Assembly (NCBI GenBank): GCA_020846025.1
Contig: JADLER010000166.1
Span: 1 to 55,546 of the forward strand
Length of the DNA: 55,546 nucleotides
Direction of reading: 5' to 3'
From: Bacteroidia bacterium
Lineage (GTDB): Bacteria; Bacteroidota; Bacteroidia; B-17B0; Aurantibacillaceae
Shown: positions 28,563 to 36,463 of the stretch, in pieces
Layout of the letters: every line of letters starts with the position of its first letter
How positions within the stretch are numbered: the stretch's first letter is position 1
The notes under the pieces: model-generated
Seen by the model: the letters and a program-made list of their open reading frames with translations, nothing else
Told to the model about the DNA's origin: nothing
Databases searched by the model: none
Translations under genes and position numbers: made by a program

Positions 28563-29363
28563 TTAATTCCCTGGGAACTTCGCTTTTCTTTTCTCCAAAA
28601 ACGCATCAACTCCTTCTCTAAAATCAGCTGTTCCAAAACTCTTTCCAAACTCCTCAATTTCAACTTCATAGCCATTTAATTTAGAGTTATATCCAGCATT
28701 TATTACTTTTATTGCCGTTTTAATAGCAACAGGCGATTTAGAAGCTATTTTAGAAGTGATTTCGAAACATTTATTAAGCAATTCTTCAGGTGTTGTAACA
28801 TAGTTTACTAATCCCCATTTAAAAGCATCTTCTGCTACTATCATATCGGCTGTAACAATCATCTCAAAAGCTTTTCCTTTACCAACCAATTGTGCCAATC
28901 GTTGAGTTCCACCATAGCCAGGTATTACACCCAAACTTACTTCCGGTAAGCCCATTTTAGCATTATTACTAGCCACACGAATATGACAAGCCATAGCTAA
29001 TTCTAATCCTCCACCAAGTGCAAAACCATTTACGGCAGCAATAACTGGTTTAGAATAGTTCTCTATAAAATTAAATATTTTAAAATGACCTATAGAACTT
29101 AACTGTTTACCTTCCTCAACACTAAAATTGGAAAACTCGGCAATATCTGCGCCAGCAACAAAGGCTTTATTTCCAGAGCCCGTGATAATAAGTGCATGCA
29201 CCTCTTTATTATTTTCAGCTTCAACTAGCGCTTCATGTAATTCCTCAATAGTTTGTTTATTTAATGCATTTAGTTTATCTGGACGATTAATTGTAAGAAC
29301 TAAAACATTATTTTTTATCTCAGCAGTTATATTTTCTAAAGCCATTTCTACAGTCATTTTCAA
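28563..29363 (-). CDS. enoyl-CoA hydratase/isomerase family protein
   Basis: 266 residues, crotonase fold. Oxyanion-hole segments AFVAGADIAEF (about 70-80) and ALGGGLELAMAC (about 117-128). Catalytic Glu positions are in GLELAMAC and LPEVSLGVIPGYGGTQR, matching a true hydratase. C-terminal FGTADFREGVDAFLEKRKAKF is typical. Probably a short-chain enoyl-CoA hydratase of fatty- or amino-acid beta-oxidation. Several Met codons near the start; ATG 29363 is kept because it lies 16 nt below a promoter box. Cotranscribed with the dioxygenase. Confidence 0.9.
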   Translation of the reverse strand: MKMTVEMALENITAEIKNNVLVLTINRPDKLNALNKQTIEELHEALVEAENNKEVHALIITGSGNKAFVAGADIAEFSNFSVEEGKQLSSIGHFKIFNFIENYSKPVIAAVNGFALGGGLELAMACHIRVASNNAKMGLPEVSLGVIPGYGGTQRLAQLVGKGKAFEMIVTADMIVAEDAFKWGLVNYVTTPEELLNKCFEITSKIASKSPVAIKTAIKVINAGYNSKLNGYEVEIEEFGKSFGTADFREGVDAFLEKRKAKFPGN

Positions 29364-29379
29364 TTAAATTTAGTTGCAA

Positions 29380-29387
29380 CAAATATA
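29380..29387 (-). promoter_or_regulatory. -7 promoter box of enoyl-CoA hydratase/nbaC operon
   Basis: TATATTTG on the minus strand, full TAnnTTTG match, 16 nt upstream of ATG 29363. No -33 TTTG at the right spacing. Confidence 0.45.
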
Positions 29388-29457
29388 ATACGATATGTAT
29401 GGATTACATAAAAAGTTATTAACCACCTCCGCAAAGCTCATAAAACCTGATAAAAAC

Positions 29458-29491
29458 AAAAAACCTGTTTGGGATTTCAAACAGGTTTTTT
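29458..29491 (-). terminator. terminator of RNase G gene
   Basis: 14-bp perfect stem (29458-29471 with 29478-29491), 6-nt loop, A-run on one side and T-run on the other. It begins 1 bp after the RNase G stop codon, so it terminates that transcript ahead of the enoyl-CoA hydratase promoter. Confidence 0.88.
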
Positions 29492-29492
29492 G

Positions 29493-31049
29493 TTAAATAA
29501 CAATTTCGTCTTGGTCTTTATTAAAAAAGTGATATTCCATAAAGGCATAACTGTTAGAGCTAATAATTTTAACCCATTGTTTATGCTCAAAGTACCATTT
29601 CCATTGCTTGCTTCTTAAAAAGCCTTTTTGTTTTAAGAATCCTTCGATGTAAGGATGAACACACAATGTAATATTTTTAGCAGCTTGTTCTTTAATAATA
29701 AATCGTAAGGCAATCTCAATTTGTTCAACAAACAAAATACTTGGCTGAACTTTACCACTTCCGTTACAACTTGGGCAACTCTCTAAAACCTCCACATTTA
29801 CCTCTGGGCGCAAACGCTGACGGGTAATTTGAATAAGTCCAAACTTACTTGGTGGCAAAATATTATGTTTTGCTCTATCTGATTTCATTTCCTCTTTTAA
29901 TTTATCAAAGAGTACTTTTCTATTTTCGGGATCGTGTAAATCAATAAAATCAACAACAATTATACCGCCCATATCACGAAGTCGTAACTGACGAGCTACC
30001 TCAACAGCTGCTTCTAAATTAACCTCTAAAGCGTTTTCTTCTTGCGATTTATCACTTTTTGCTCTATTACCGCTATTTACATCAAATACATGGAGCGCCT
30101 CTGTGTGTTCAACAATAAGATATGCACCACTTTTCATAAACACTGTTTTCCCAAACAATGATTTGATTTGGCGGTCGATGCCAAAATTATCGAAAATAGG
30201 CACTTTGCCTGTATAATGCTTTAAAATATCTACTTTATCAGGCGAAATGGTTTTGATGTACGATTTTAAATCAGTAAACACTTCTTCACTATTCACATGA
30301 ATTGCATTAAAAGAAGCGTTTAAAAAATCTCTTAAAATGGCGTTAGTTCTATCAACCTCACCCAATACTCTATACGGAGGCTCTGCAGTTTGTAAAGCCT
30401 TAAAACATGTGTCCCATTTAGATACTAAATCTGCCATATCGGCTTCAATATCAGCAACCGATTTGCCTTCGGCAACTGTACGAATGATTACACCAAAATT
30501 TTTAGGTTTAATACTTTGTACTAATGATTTTAATCGTGTTTTTTCTTCACTACTTCTTATTTTGGAAGAAACAGAAATTTTATCTGAGAAAGGTATTAAT
30601 ACAATATATCTACCTGCAATAGAAATTTCTGTGGTAATTCGAGGCCCTTTAGAAGATATAGGTTCTTTAGCAACCTGAACTAATACATATTGTCCACTTT
30701 TTACAGCATCATTTATTTTGCCGTCTTTATTTATGTCAGCTTCATTTTTAAAATACATTAAGTTGCTTACGCTCTGTTTGCCAGAACGAACAGCCTCTAC
30801 GTATTTAAAAATAGAATTAGCTTGAGGGCCTAAATCTAAATAATGCAAAAATGCATCTTTATCATAACCTACATCTACAAATGCGGCATTTAAGCCTGTC
30901 ATTACTTTTTTTACCCTGCCGAGGTAGATATCACCTACCGAAAACTTTACGTTACTTTTTTCTTTATGTAGTTCTATTAAACGTTTATCGTTTAATAATC
31001 CTATAACAACTTCGCCAGGTGTAGAATTTATTACTAGTTCTACATTCAC
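29493..31049 (-). CDS. rng: ribonuclease E/G family protein (RNase G)
   Basis: 518 residues of RNase G size, lacking the long C-terminal scaffold of RNase E. The S1 domain is at about 38-130 (GDIYLGRVKKVMTGLNAAFVDVG). Catalytic aspartates are in FDVNSGN and IVVDFIDLHDPENR (about 325 and 370). The zinc-link CPSCNGSGKV is near 430. Role: single-strand RNA cleavage in rRNA maturation and mRNA decay. The start is GTG at 31049; the neighbouring ATG is out of frame and followed by a stop. Lies downstream of the HU-TPR-small protein block, in the usual Bacteroidota order. Confidence 0.93.
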   Translation of the reverse strand: MNVELVINSTPGEVVIGLLNDKRLIELHKEKSNVKFSVGDIYLGRVKKVMTGLNAAFVDVGYDKDAFLHYLDLGPQANSIFKYVEAVRSGKQSVSNLMYFKNEADINKDGKINDAVKSGQYVLVQVAKEPISSKGPRITTEISIAGRYIVLIPFSDKISVSSKIRSSEEKTRLKSLVQSIKPKNFGVIIRTVAEGKSVADIEADMADLVSKWDTCFKALQTAEPPYRVLGEVDRTNAILRDFLNASFNAIHVNSEEVFTDLKSYIKTISPDKVDILKHYTGKVPIFDNFGIDRQIKSLFGKTVFMKSGAYLIVEHTEALHVFDVNSGNRAKSDKSQEENALEVNLEAAVEVARQLRLRDMGGIIVVDFIDLHDPENRKVLFDKLKEEMKSDRAKHNILPPSKFGLIQITRQRLRPEVNVEVLESCPSCNGSGKVQPSILFVEQIEIALRFIIKEQAAKNITLCVHPYIEGFLKQKGFLRSKQWKWYFEHKQWVKIISSNSYAFMEYHFFNKDQDEIVI

Positions 31050-31194
31050 CTTTTAATAATTTTATATTAATATTTTTAGTTTCAATTATATAGATACAAA
31101 TATCTTACAATTAATAAAAACATTGTAACATATATAAACAACATAAGCAGCAAGGTTTAGTTACCATACTGTTTATGTTGTTAAATTCAAAATT

Positions 31195-31217
31195 AATAAT
31201 TAGCTGAGCTAATTATT
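31195..31217 (-). terminator. hairpin overlapping the stop of the small basic protein gene
   Basis: An 11-bp inverted repeat (AATAATTAGCT, centre G, AGCTAATTATT) whose right arm contains the stop codon at 31213-31215. On the minus strand a short AT-rich tract with four consecutive T follows. Probably a weak terminator or attenuator before rng. A second dyad lies at 31137-31146/31173-31182 with a 26-nt loop. The rest of 31050-31194 is AT-rich leader. Confidence 0.45.
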
Positions 31218-31302
31218 TTTTCTTATGACGACTTTTTCTCAAACGTTTTTTACGTTTGTGAGTTGCCATTTTATGTCTTTTTCTTTTCTTTCCGCTTGGC
31301 AT
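31213..31302 (-). CDS. 29-residue basic protein, AURKAIP1/COX24 (mS38/bS22-like)
   Basis: The 29 codons from ATG 31302 begin MPSGKKRKRHKMATHKRK, then continue with Lys/Arg only plus a few Leu, Ser and His. More than half the residues are Lys, Arg or His. Bacteroidota genomes carry this very peptide at this place, annotated AURKAIP1/COX24 domain protein. The family includes mitochondrial mS38 and mycobacterial bS22, both small-subunit ribosomal proteins, so a ribosomal role is likely but inferred. Third gene of the HU-TPR block, 26 bp after the TPR stop. Too short for most ORF callers. Confidence 0.85.
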   Translation of the reverse strand: MPSGKKRKRHKMATHKRKKRLRKSRHKKK

Positions 31303-31328
31303 AATCCTATTGGTTTAAAAATTTATAT

Positions 31329-32174
31329 TTATTTAATTGTTTGTTTTTTTAGTTGTTCAATGTATTTTTTTATTTCATTTCTCGCCATGACATCATCTGT
31401 TTTAGAAGCATAAACCTCAAGCATCTCTATTGTTTTAATAGTATTACCTTGTTGTTCGTAAGCATCAGCAAGATGTAAATAAGCCTCGATATATAATGAA
31501 TCAATAGCTAAGACTTTTTCAAATCGTTTAATTGCTTTCTCCCATTGTTGTGATTGTACTGAAAAGAAAGCAAAACTCATTTGCAATTTTACGTTATTAC
31601 TGTCTAACTTCTCAAGTTCTTTTAATAACGTGATGCCTTGCATTGGATCTTTTCCTCCTTCCACATAACAAGCCGCTAATTGAATTTTGGCATCAAAATC
31701 AGTACTGTCTTTTTCAATTGCTTTTTGATAACAGCGTACAGCACTTTGATATAAAATAGGGATTTCATTTTCATCTTTTATAAAACGAATCGCATAGTAA
31801 TATCTATTTCCAGCCTTATGAAAATCTTCTGCCTTTTGGGTGATATTAGCAGTTTGTTCAACAAAATAAGCTGCAAAATCTGGTCGTTTTAAGTTATCCC
31901 AAAATGCGATTATCTCAACAAAAGAGCTATCTGATTGAGTACTTTTTGTTGTTGCCAATAAATCATCGTAATGCGTTTTTTCTTTAATTTCTAAAGCATT
32001 AACGGCCTGCTGCAACTGACTTTGTAAATCTTGTACAAGTACCTCTTTACTTTCCAATTTCTGCTTCTCAGCCATTTTTTTAGCTGATGGTGTATTTGGC
32101 GCAATAAATAAAAGAACGGATAAAACAACAGCTGTTATTCCTAACCCAATCTGTGTTTTACGTGCGGTTGTCAT
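31329..32174 (-). CDS. membrane-anchored tetratricopeptide repeat protein
   Basis: 281 residues. One N-terminal membrane segment (about 9-26), a Lys/Glu/Gln coiled-coil-like stretch (about 30-70), then TPR motifs from about 100 (AGNRYYYAIRF, SAVRCYQKAIEKDS, AIKRFEKVLAIDS, AYLHLADAYEQQGN). The enzymatic role is none visible; TPRs suggest a scaffold. Its start overlaps the HU stop by one base (32174), so translation is coupled. It lies between HU and the small COX24-like protein, an arrangement conserved in Bacteroidota. Confidence 0.82.
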   Translation of the reverse strand: MTTARKTQIGLGITAVVLSVLLFIAPNTPSAKKMAEKQKLESKEVLVQDLQSQLQQAVNALEIKEKTHYDDLLATTKSTQSDSSFVEIIAFWDNLKRPDFAAYFVEQTANITQKAEDFHKAGNRYYYAIRFIKDENEIPILYQSAVRCYQKAIEKDSTDFDAKIQLAACYVEGGKDPMQGITLLKELEKLDSNNVKLQMSFAFFSVQSQQWEKAIKRFEKVLAIDSLYIEAYLHLADAYEQQGNTIKTIEMLEVYASKTDDVMARNEIKKYIEQLKKQTIK

Positions 32175-32491
32175 TAATCAATTTCTCTGTTATCTAATGG
32201 TTCGGCAACTTTTACATTTCGCTTAACGCGTTCACTAAACGTTTTAGCTGGCTTAAATGCAGGAATATAGTGTGCAGGAATTACAACAGTCGTATTTTTT
32301 GAAATATTACGGCCTACTTTTTCTGCACGTTTCTTTACTACAAATGTTCCAAATCCACGTAGATATACATTTTTTCCTTCGGTCATTGAAGATCGGATGG
32401 TTTTCATAAAAGCCTCTACAGTTGTTTGTACAACCACTTTCTCAATGCCTGTTTTTTCTGAAATTTCGTTTACAATATCTGCTTTTGTCAT
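32174..32491 (-). CDS. HU/IHF family DNA-binding protein
   Basis: 105 residues. The HU/IHF fold is clear: MTKADIVNEISEKTG, EAFMKTIRSSMTEGKNVYLRGFGTF, and the DNA-arm residues RNISKNTTVVIPAHYIPAFKP. The C-terminus is extended by about 12 residues (VKVAEPLDNREID) past the usual end. It binds and bends DNA, with a chromosome-architecture role. The IHF-like arm RNI..N.. (P after VVI) suits the Bacteroidota HU subgroup. First gene of the HU-TPR-COX24-rng block, with a TATCTTTG box 47 bp upstream. Confidence 0.92.
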   Translation of the reverse strand: MTKADIVNEISEKTGIEKVVVQTTVEAFMKTIRSSMTEGKNVYLRGFGTFVVKKRAEKVGRNISKNTTVVIPAHYIPAFKPAKTFSERVKRNVKVAEPLDNREID

Positions 32492-32538
32492 TTACAATAT
32501 ATTTAAAATCAACGATTTAATATTTAAAAATCGGGCGA

Positions 32539-32546
32539 CAAAGATA
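32539..32546 (-). promoter_or_regulatory. -7 promoter box of HU operon
   Basis: TATCTTTG on the minus strand, 47 bp upstream of the HU ATG. It lies between the rpoN stop (32614) and HU, so HU has its own promoter. Confidence 0.5.
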
Positions 32547-32613
32547 CATTTTTTATTGTAAATGAAAAATTTATTTACCTAAATAAGTACGATTTTGTTA
32601 AAAAAAAGGGAAA

Positions 32614-34110
32614 TTAGATTTCTTTGCGCATTCGCGCAACAGGAATTTGGAGTTGTTCGCGGTACTTGGCTACTGTACGGCGGGCAATATTGTACCCTTT
32701 ATCTTTCAAACTCTCACAAAGTGCGTCATCGGTTAATGGTTTTTTCTTGTTTTCGTTTGAAATTAAATCTTCTAATATCTTTTTAACCTCACGTGTACTC
32801 ACTTCATCGCCACTATCAGTACCTAATGATTCTGAAAAGAAAAATTTCAGCAATTTTGTTCCATAGGGTGTTTGAACATACTTTTTATTTGCTACCCTTG
32901 ATACAGTGGAAATGTCAAGATTTACTTTTTCAGCGACATCTTTTAATATCATAGGTTTTAACTTCGATTCATCTCCTGTTATGAAATATTCTTGCTGCAA
33001 CTCCATAATACAGTGCATGGTTATCGACATAGTTTTATGCCTTTGTTGTAAGGCTTCAATAAACCATTGAGCCGACTCAACTTTATCTTTTACAAATGCT
33101 CCTGCTTGTTTAATAGCTTTATCTTTTGCTTTAGAGTACTCCTCTAACATTTGTAAATACTCTTTATTTATTTTTAGTTCGGGCAAATTACGTTGATTAA
33201 TACTTAATTCGGGTAATCCATCTACTACACTTATATTAAAATCGGGTATTACTTCGGATGTTTGACCTTTATAATCAACTTCTGAATTTCCAGGGCGAGG
33301 ATTTAATCGCCTTATTTCTTCAATTACATCTTTTAAATCCTCATCGTTTAAATTCAACTTACGAGCAATTTTTTCATAATGCTTTTTCAAGAACTCATCA
33401 ATCATGTGTTTTACAACTTCAATGGCTAATAATGTTTCTCTTGCTTTTTCTTGTTTTTGTTCGAGTTGGATTAATAAACATTCTTGTAAACTACGCGCTC
33501 CAACACCTGGTGGATCAAATGTTTGAATTATGCGCAACACCTCTTCTACTTCTTCCTCTTGAATTGTAAGGCCAGAATTTAGTATAAATGCTCCATAAAT
33601 TTTATCTAGTTCACGTAAATACCCATCTTCTTCAATCGATCCAATAATAAACATACCAATCATATATTGTCTTTCGGTAAGTTCTTTAAGCCCAAGTTGA
33701 TTCTCTAATTTGGAACGAAAATCTGGTGACTCTACGACAACTGTTTGAAATTGTTCATCATCAGCACTTCTATTTACTATATCATACTTATAGGAATCTA
33801 AATCTCCGTCGGCCATGTAATCTTCTAATTCATAGCCATCGTCAATTTTTGTTATTTCATTTTCATCAGTTCCATAACTGTCATCATCCGTTAAATTATC
33901 ATCAGTGTTATCAATCTCATCATATTCATTACTCACCTCTTCAGTTTCTGTTTCATTACTATCACTCTCAAGACAAGGGTTCAGTTCTAACTCTTCCTTA
34001 ATGCGCTGTTCTATCTCAATAGTAGTTAGTTGCAACATTTTTATTAATTGAATTTGTTGCGGAGATAATTTTTGACTAAGTTTTAATCCTTGTATTTGTT
34101 TTAATGCCAT
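32614..34110 (-). CDS. rpoN: RNA polymerase sigma-54 factor
   Basis: 498 residues. N-terminal activator-interacting region rich in Gln and Leu (about 5-50, LKLSQKLSPQQIQLIKMLQL), an acidic linker (about 53-115, many Asp/Glu), the core-binding domain, and the DNA-binding region with the RpoN box ARRTVAKYRE at 476-485. It directs transcription from -24/-12 promoters and needs bacterial enhancer-binding ATPases; none is in this window. The start ATG 34110 sits 8 nt after a TATATTTG box. Confidence 0.96.
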   Translation of the reverse strand: MALKQIQGLKLSQKLSPQQIQLIKMLQLTTIEIEQRIKEELELNPCLESDSNETETEEVSNEYDEIDNTDDNLTDDDSYGTDENEITKIDDGYELEDYMADGDLDSYKYDIVNRSADDEQFQTVVVESPDFRSKLENQLGLKELTERQYMIGMFIIGSIEEDGYLRELDKIYGAFILNSGLTIQEEEVEEVLRIIQTFDPPGVGARSLQECLLIQLEQKQEKARETLLAIEVVKHMIDEFLKKHYEKIARKLNLNDEDLKDVIEEIRRLNPRPGNSEVDYKGQTSEVIPDFNISVVDGLPELSINQRNLPELKINKEYLQMLEEYSKAKDKAIKQAGAFVKDKVESAQWFIEALQQRHKTMSITMHCIMELQQEYFITGDESKLKPMILKDVAEKVNLDISTVSRVANKKYVQTPYGTKLLKFFFSESLGTDSGDEVSTREVKKILEDLISNENKKKPLTDDALCESLKDKGYNIARRTVAKYREQLQIPVARMRKEI

Positions 34111-34118
34111 TGCTATGA

Positions 34119-34126
34119 CAAATATA
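34119..34126 (-). promoter_or_regulatory. -7 promoter box of rpoN
   Basis: TATATTTG, full match, ending 8 nt before ATG 34110. It lies between the DUF420 gene stop and rpoN, so rpoN can be transcribed apart from the upstream genes. Confidence 0.5.
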
Positions 34127-34140
34127 CAAAAAAAAGACTT

Positions 34141-34734
34141 TTAATAATTGTAATAGGGCGAAATTAGGATATACACTAATACGCCACTAAGAGTTACATA
34201 TAGCCAAATTGGGTAACTAAATCGTGTAATTTTTTTATGTTTCACGAAATTCTTTTTAAGCGCATAATAAAATGATAAAAGAATGAGTGGAAGAACAATG
34301 GCTGCTAAGAAAATATGTGACAATAAAAAAACTAGATATGGAATTCTGCTTCCAGATACCGCAGCTCTTTCTGTATCATCTAAATATCCGTTATGGTTGA
34401 TGTCGCCATACACGGTATCTGCTATAAAATAATGGGCAGTGATATATGATATGAAAAATAAAGCTGATAAGAAAAAAGCGGTGAGATTTAACTTCTTATG
34501 TAGCGCCAATCTTTTAGTCTTAACAGCCCAAAGTGACATGATTAACAATAAGCTACAAGTTGCATTAATACAAGCATTAAGCAATGGCAATTTATATATA
34601 AAATCTGGAAATACTTCTGGTGCAGGTAGTACCCTTTTATTTAATATAATAACCACCAAACATATTAAAATACTAATACTTAATATTAATCTAAACGCTT
34701 TTGTATCTTGATTCTTATTTTCCCCTTTACTCAT
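34141..34734 (-). CDS. DUF420 membrane protein with an EF-hand-like loop
   Basis: 197 residues, about five membrane segments (15-33, 52-72, 84-104, 131-158, 174-192). The FLLSHIFLAA and LPLILLSFY pattern is that of DUF420 proteins, often near respiratory or cytochrome oxidase genes; function unknown. Between segments three and four is a loop with DINHNGYLDDTE (111-122), which fits the 12-residue EF-hand calcium-loop pattern. Its ATG overlaps the stop of the FabZ-like gene by four bases, so it is translationally coupled to the flexirubin-like set. Good but general family match. Confidence 0.75.
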   Translation of the reverse strand: MSKGENKNQDTKAFRLILSISILICLVVIILNKRVLPAPEVFPDFIYKLPLLNACINATCSLLLIMSLWAVKTKRLALHKKLNLTAFFLSALFFISYITAHYFIADTVYGDINHNGYLDDTERAAVSGSRIPYLVFLLSHIFLAAIVLPLILLSFYYALKKNFVKHKKITRFSYPIWLYVTLSGVLVYILISPYYNY

Positions 34735-35120
34735 ATTGAATTGATAAATGTGCCTTTGAATTTGGTAAATGTAATGTCATTAAAAAACAACGTTGCCTCA
34801 GTAAATAATTCTCCTTCTAGCTTTGACTGAAAAACAATTTCTATATTCACGGTTTGATGTTGAGTAGGAACTATCATAGCAGTGAATTTAATATTATCTC
34901 CTTTTTTAAGGGTTAAGGTTTTTGAAGTCTGTAGTTGTAAAATTTCTTTAATAATTTGCGTTTGACATACTCCTGGCACAACAGGCATCTGTTCAAAATG
35001 CCCCTTAAATATGGCATGTTGTTCGTTTAATGCAATTGTAGCCAAAATTTTAGTATCTACTTGCTGAATAGATTTTATAACATAAAAATCATTTAATAGA
35101 AAAGTGTCAGTTGTTGTCAT
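34731..35120 (-). CDS. FabZ-like hotdog protein lacking the catalytic glutamate
   Basis: 129 residues with one hotdog domain. The FabZ-type motif FKGHFEQMPVVPGV contains H41; 14 residues on, where FabZ has its catalytic Glu, stands Q55 (CQTQII). So the His is kept and the acid is lost, unless E59 substitutes. This resembles dehydratase-like subunits of aryl-polyene/flexirubin clusters. It may act as an altered dehydratase or a non-catalytic partner. It overlaps the lipoprotein gene by 1 base and DUF420 by 4, in a tight operon. Confidence 0.75.
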   Translation of the reverse strand: MTTTDTFLLNDFYVIKSIQQVDTKILATIALNEQHAIFKGHFEQMPVVPGVCQTQIIKEILQLQTSKTLTLKKGDNIKFTAMIVPTQHQTVNIEIVFQSKLEGELFTEATLFFNDITFTKFKGTFINSI

Positions 35121-35797
35121 TATTCTGTAATAGTATTTAACTCAAAATAAAATTTAATTAAGCCATATTGTTTAGCTCTTGCTTTTGCAAATCCTTCATT
35201 AGACATATTATTATAAATTACTTTAGAGTTTAACCTCTTGCCATGATAGGTTTCTTGTTCAACAATATGAAATGTTGTCTTATCTAGGTGCTCCAATGCT
35301 ACTGACTTTTCTATTTTCAGGTACGTGTTTTGGCGATTCCCCAAGCTAAGTTTTAAGTATGTTTGCTTACTTTTATTAGTACATTTATTAAGCACTTTTC
35401 CCTTAATATTTAACAATAATATATTTCTAAAGTTTTCTTTAAGTACTGTAATAATTGCTGGTTTATTTAATGGCTCGAAAACATAATGTGCATTCATACT
35501 ATCTCCTTTTACTTCAAAATCAAACATTTTCATTCCAAGTTCGGTTACAAAAACAATATGTGCCGTAACACTGTCGGTTTGTTTTACCAATACAATTCCC
35601 GTTAAATGATTCTTTAAAACGTCAATCGTAGTATTAAACTTTACAATATTATCAGATTTAATAATTGGAGTAATTATGCTATCGGCAACAATTGTAGTGC
35701 AATTAGTTAGCTTCTGATACTTTGAAATAGCACAAGAAGAAAAAAACATACAGCAGATACTACTTAATAATAAATAATTCTTGAGGTATTGCTGCAT
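35120..35797 (-). CDS. LolB-like/DUF3261-like lipoprotein
   Basis: 225 residues. Lipoprotein signal peptide with lipobox FSSC (about C22, after LLLSSICCMFF). The rest is beta-rich (GIVLVKQTDS, FVTELGMKMFDFEVKG, YVFEPLNKPAII), which fits the half-barrel fold of LolB/DUF3261 lipoproteins carried by aryl-polyene clusters. Assignment by fold pattern and place, not by a strong motif. Its start lies 38 bp inside the lolA coding region, so it overlaps in another frame. Predicted outer-membrane periplasmic-face lipoprotein receiving cargo from LolA. Confidence 0.6.
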   Translation of the reverse strand: MQQYLKNYLLLSSICCMFFSSCAISKYQKLTNCTTIVADSIITPIIKSDNIVKFNTTIDVLKNHLTGIVLVKQTDSVTAHIVFVTELGMKMFDFEVKGDSMNAHYVFEPLNKPAIITVLKENFRNILLLNIKGKVLNKCTNKSKQTYLKLSLGNRQNTYLKIEKSVALEHLDKTTFHIVEQETYHGKRLNSKVIYNNMSNEGFAKARAKQYGLIKFYFELNTITE

Positions 35798-36380
35798 TTA
35801 ACTTCTTATTTATAAAATCAATTGTAGTTACATCTTCACTTGCTTCAATCATTTCTATCTTAACTACTGAAGATACGGTTTTATCAAACATCAAATTTAT
35901 AGTTTTAAATGTATCTTTCATGCTTTTTACTAAAGGTTTAAGTTCTAATTTATAATATCTATCATTCTCAAAATAGGCAGACTTAAATTTATTTGATTTA
36001 AATATAGTGCCTTGAACACAACTTAACATAATATCATTTATTTCCTTAAAAACCTTATTATTATTCATATCATATTTTGTGATTTTCTTCTCATCCTTTA
36101 TTAATATCTTATCTTTATTTATAACAATAAGATACTTGGTTGGTGAATTATATTCCCATCGAAGTAAATTATCTTTCTTAAAAACAAAATGACCTTTGCT
36201 AACTATTTTCTCTGACAACATGCTTAAATTTTTCTCTTGAGTAAAATCCGATTCTATTGAGCTTGTATTTTTACTCATACTCTCAATTTTTTGTTTAAGC
36301 AGTGTGGTATCTTTCACTAGTTTAAATGACTGTGAATGACCAATAAATGGTAATAAGAGAATAAACCATAATTTATACAT
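35760..36380 (-). CDS. LolA-like outer-membrane lipoprotein carrier
   Basis: 206 residues from ATG 36380. Signal peptide (MYKLWFILLLPFIGHS, cleavage near SQS). LolA half-barrel motifs: IESDFTQEKNLSMLSEKI, GHFVFKKDNLLRWEYNSP, YLIVINKDKILIKD. Such LolA copies occur in flexirubin/aryl-polyene clusters, where they probably move the product rather than ordinary lipoproteins. The open frame extends 11 codons up to 36413, but the promoter at 36385-36414 lies there, so ATG 36380 is right. Downstream the lipoprotein gene overlaps its last 38 bp. Confidence 0.8.
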   Translation of the reverse strand: MYKLWFILLLPFIGHSQSFKLVKDTTLLKQKIESMSKNTSSIESDFTQEKNLSMLSEKIVSKGHFVFKKDNLLRWEYNSPTKYLIVINKDKILIKDEKKITKYDMNNNKVFKEINDIMLSCVQGTIFKSNKFKSAYFENDRYYKLELKPLVKSMKDTFKTINLMFDKTVSSVVKIEMIEASEDVTTIDFINKKLNAAIPQELFIIK

Positions 36381-36384
36381 ACAA

Positions 36385-36414
36385 CAAAAATAATGATTAA
36401 ATAAGCCTTGCAAA
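36385..36414 (-). promoter_or_regulatory. complete promoter of lolA
   Basis: TTTG (36411-36414), 18-nt spacer, TATTTTTG (36385-36392) on the minus strand: a full Bacteroidota -33/-7 promoter. The -7 box ends 4 nt before ATG 36380, so a leaderless transcript is predicted. Confidence 0.6.
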
Positions 36415-36463
36415 GTGATTATTTGTTAAGAAACATTAATGATTAATACTGCATCTAATTAAA

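Noticed and set aside
33258-34001. Plus-strand open frames opposite rpoN, His/Leu-rich
   Set aside because: Shadows of the acidic linker and helical parts of rpoN; low-complexity translation.
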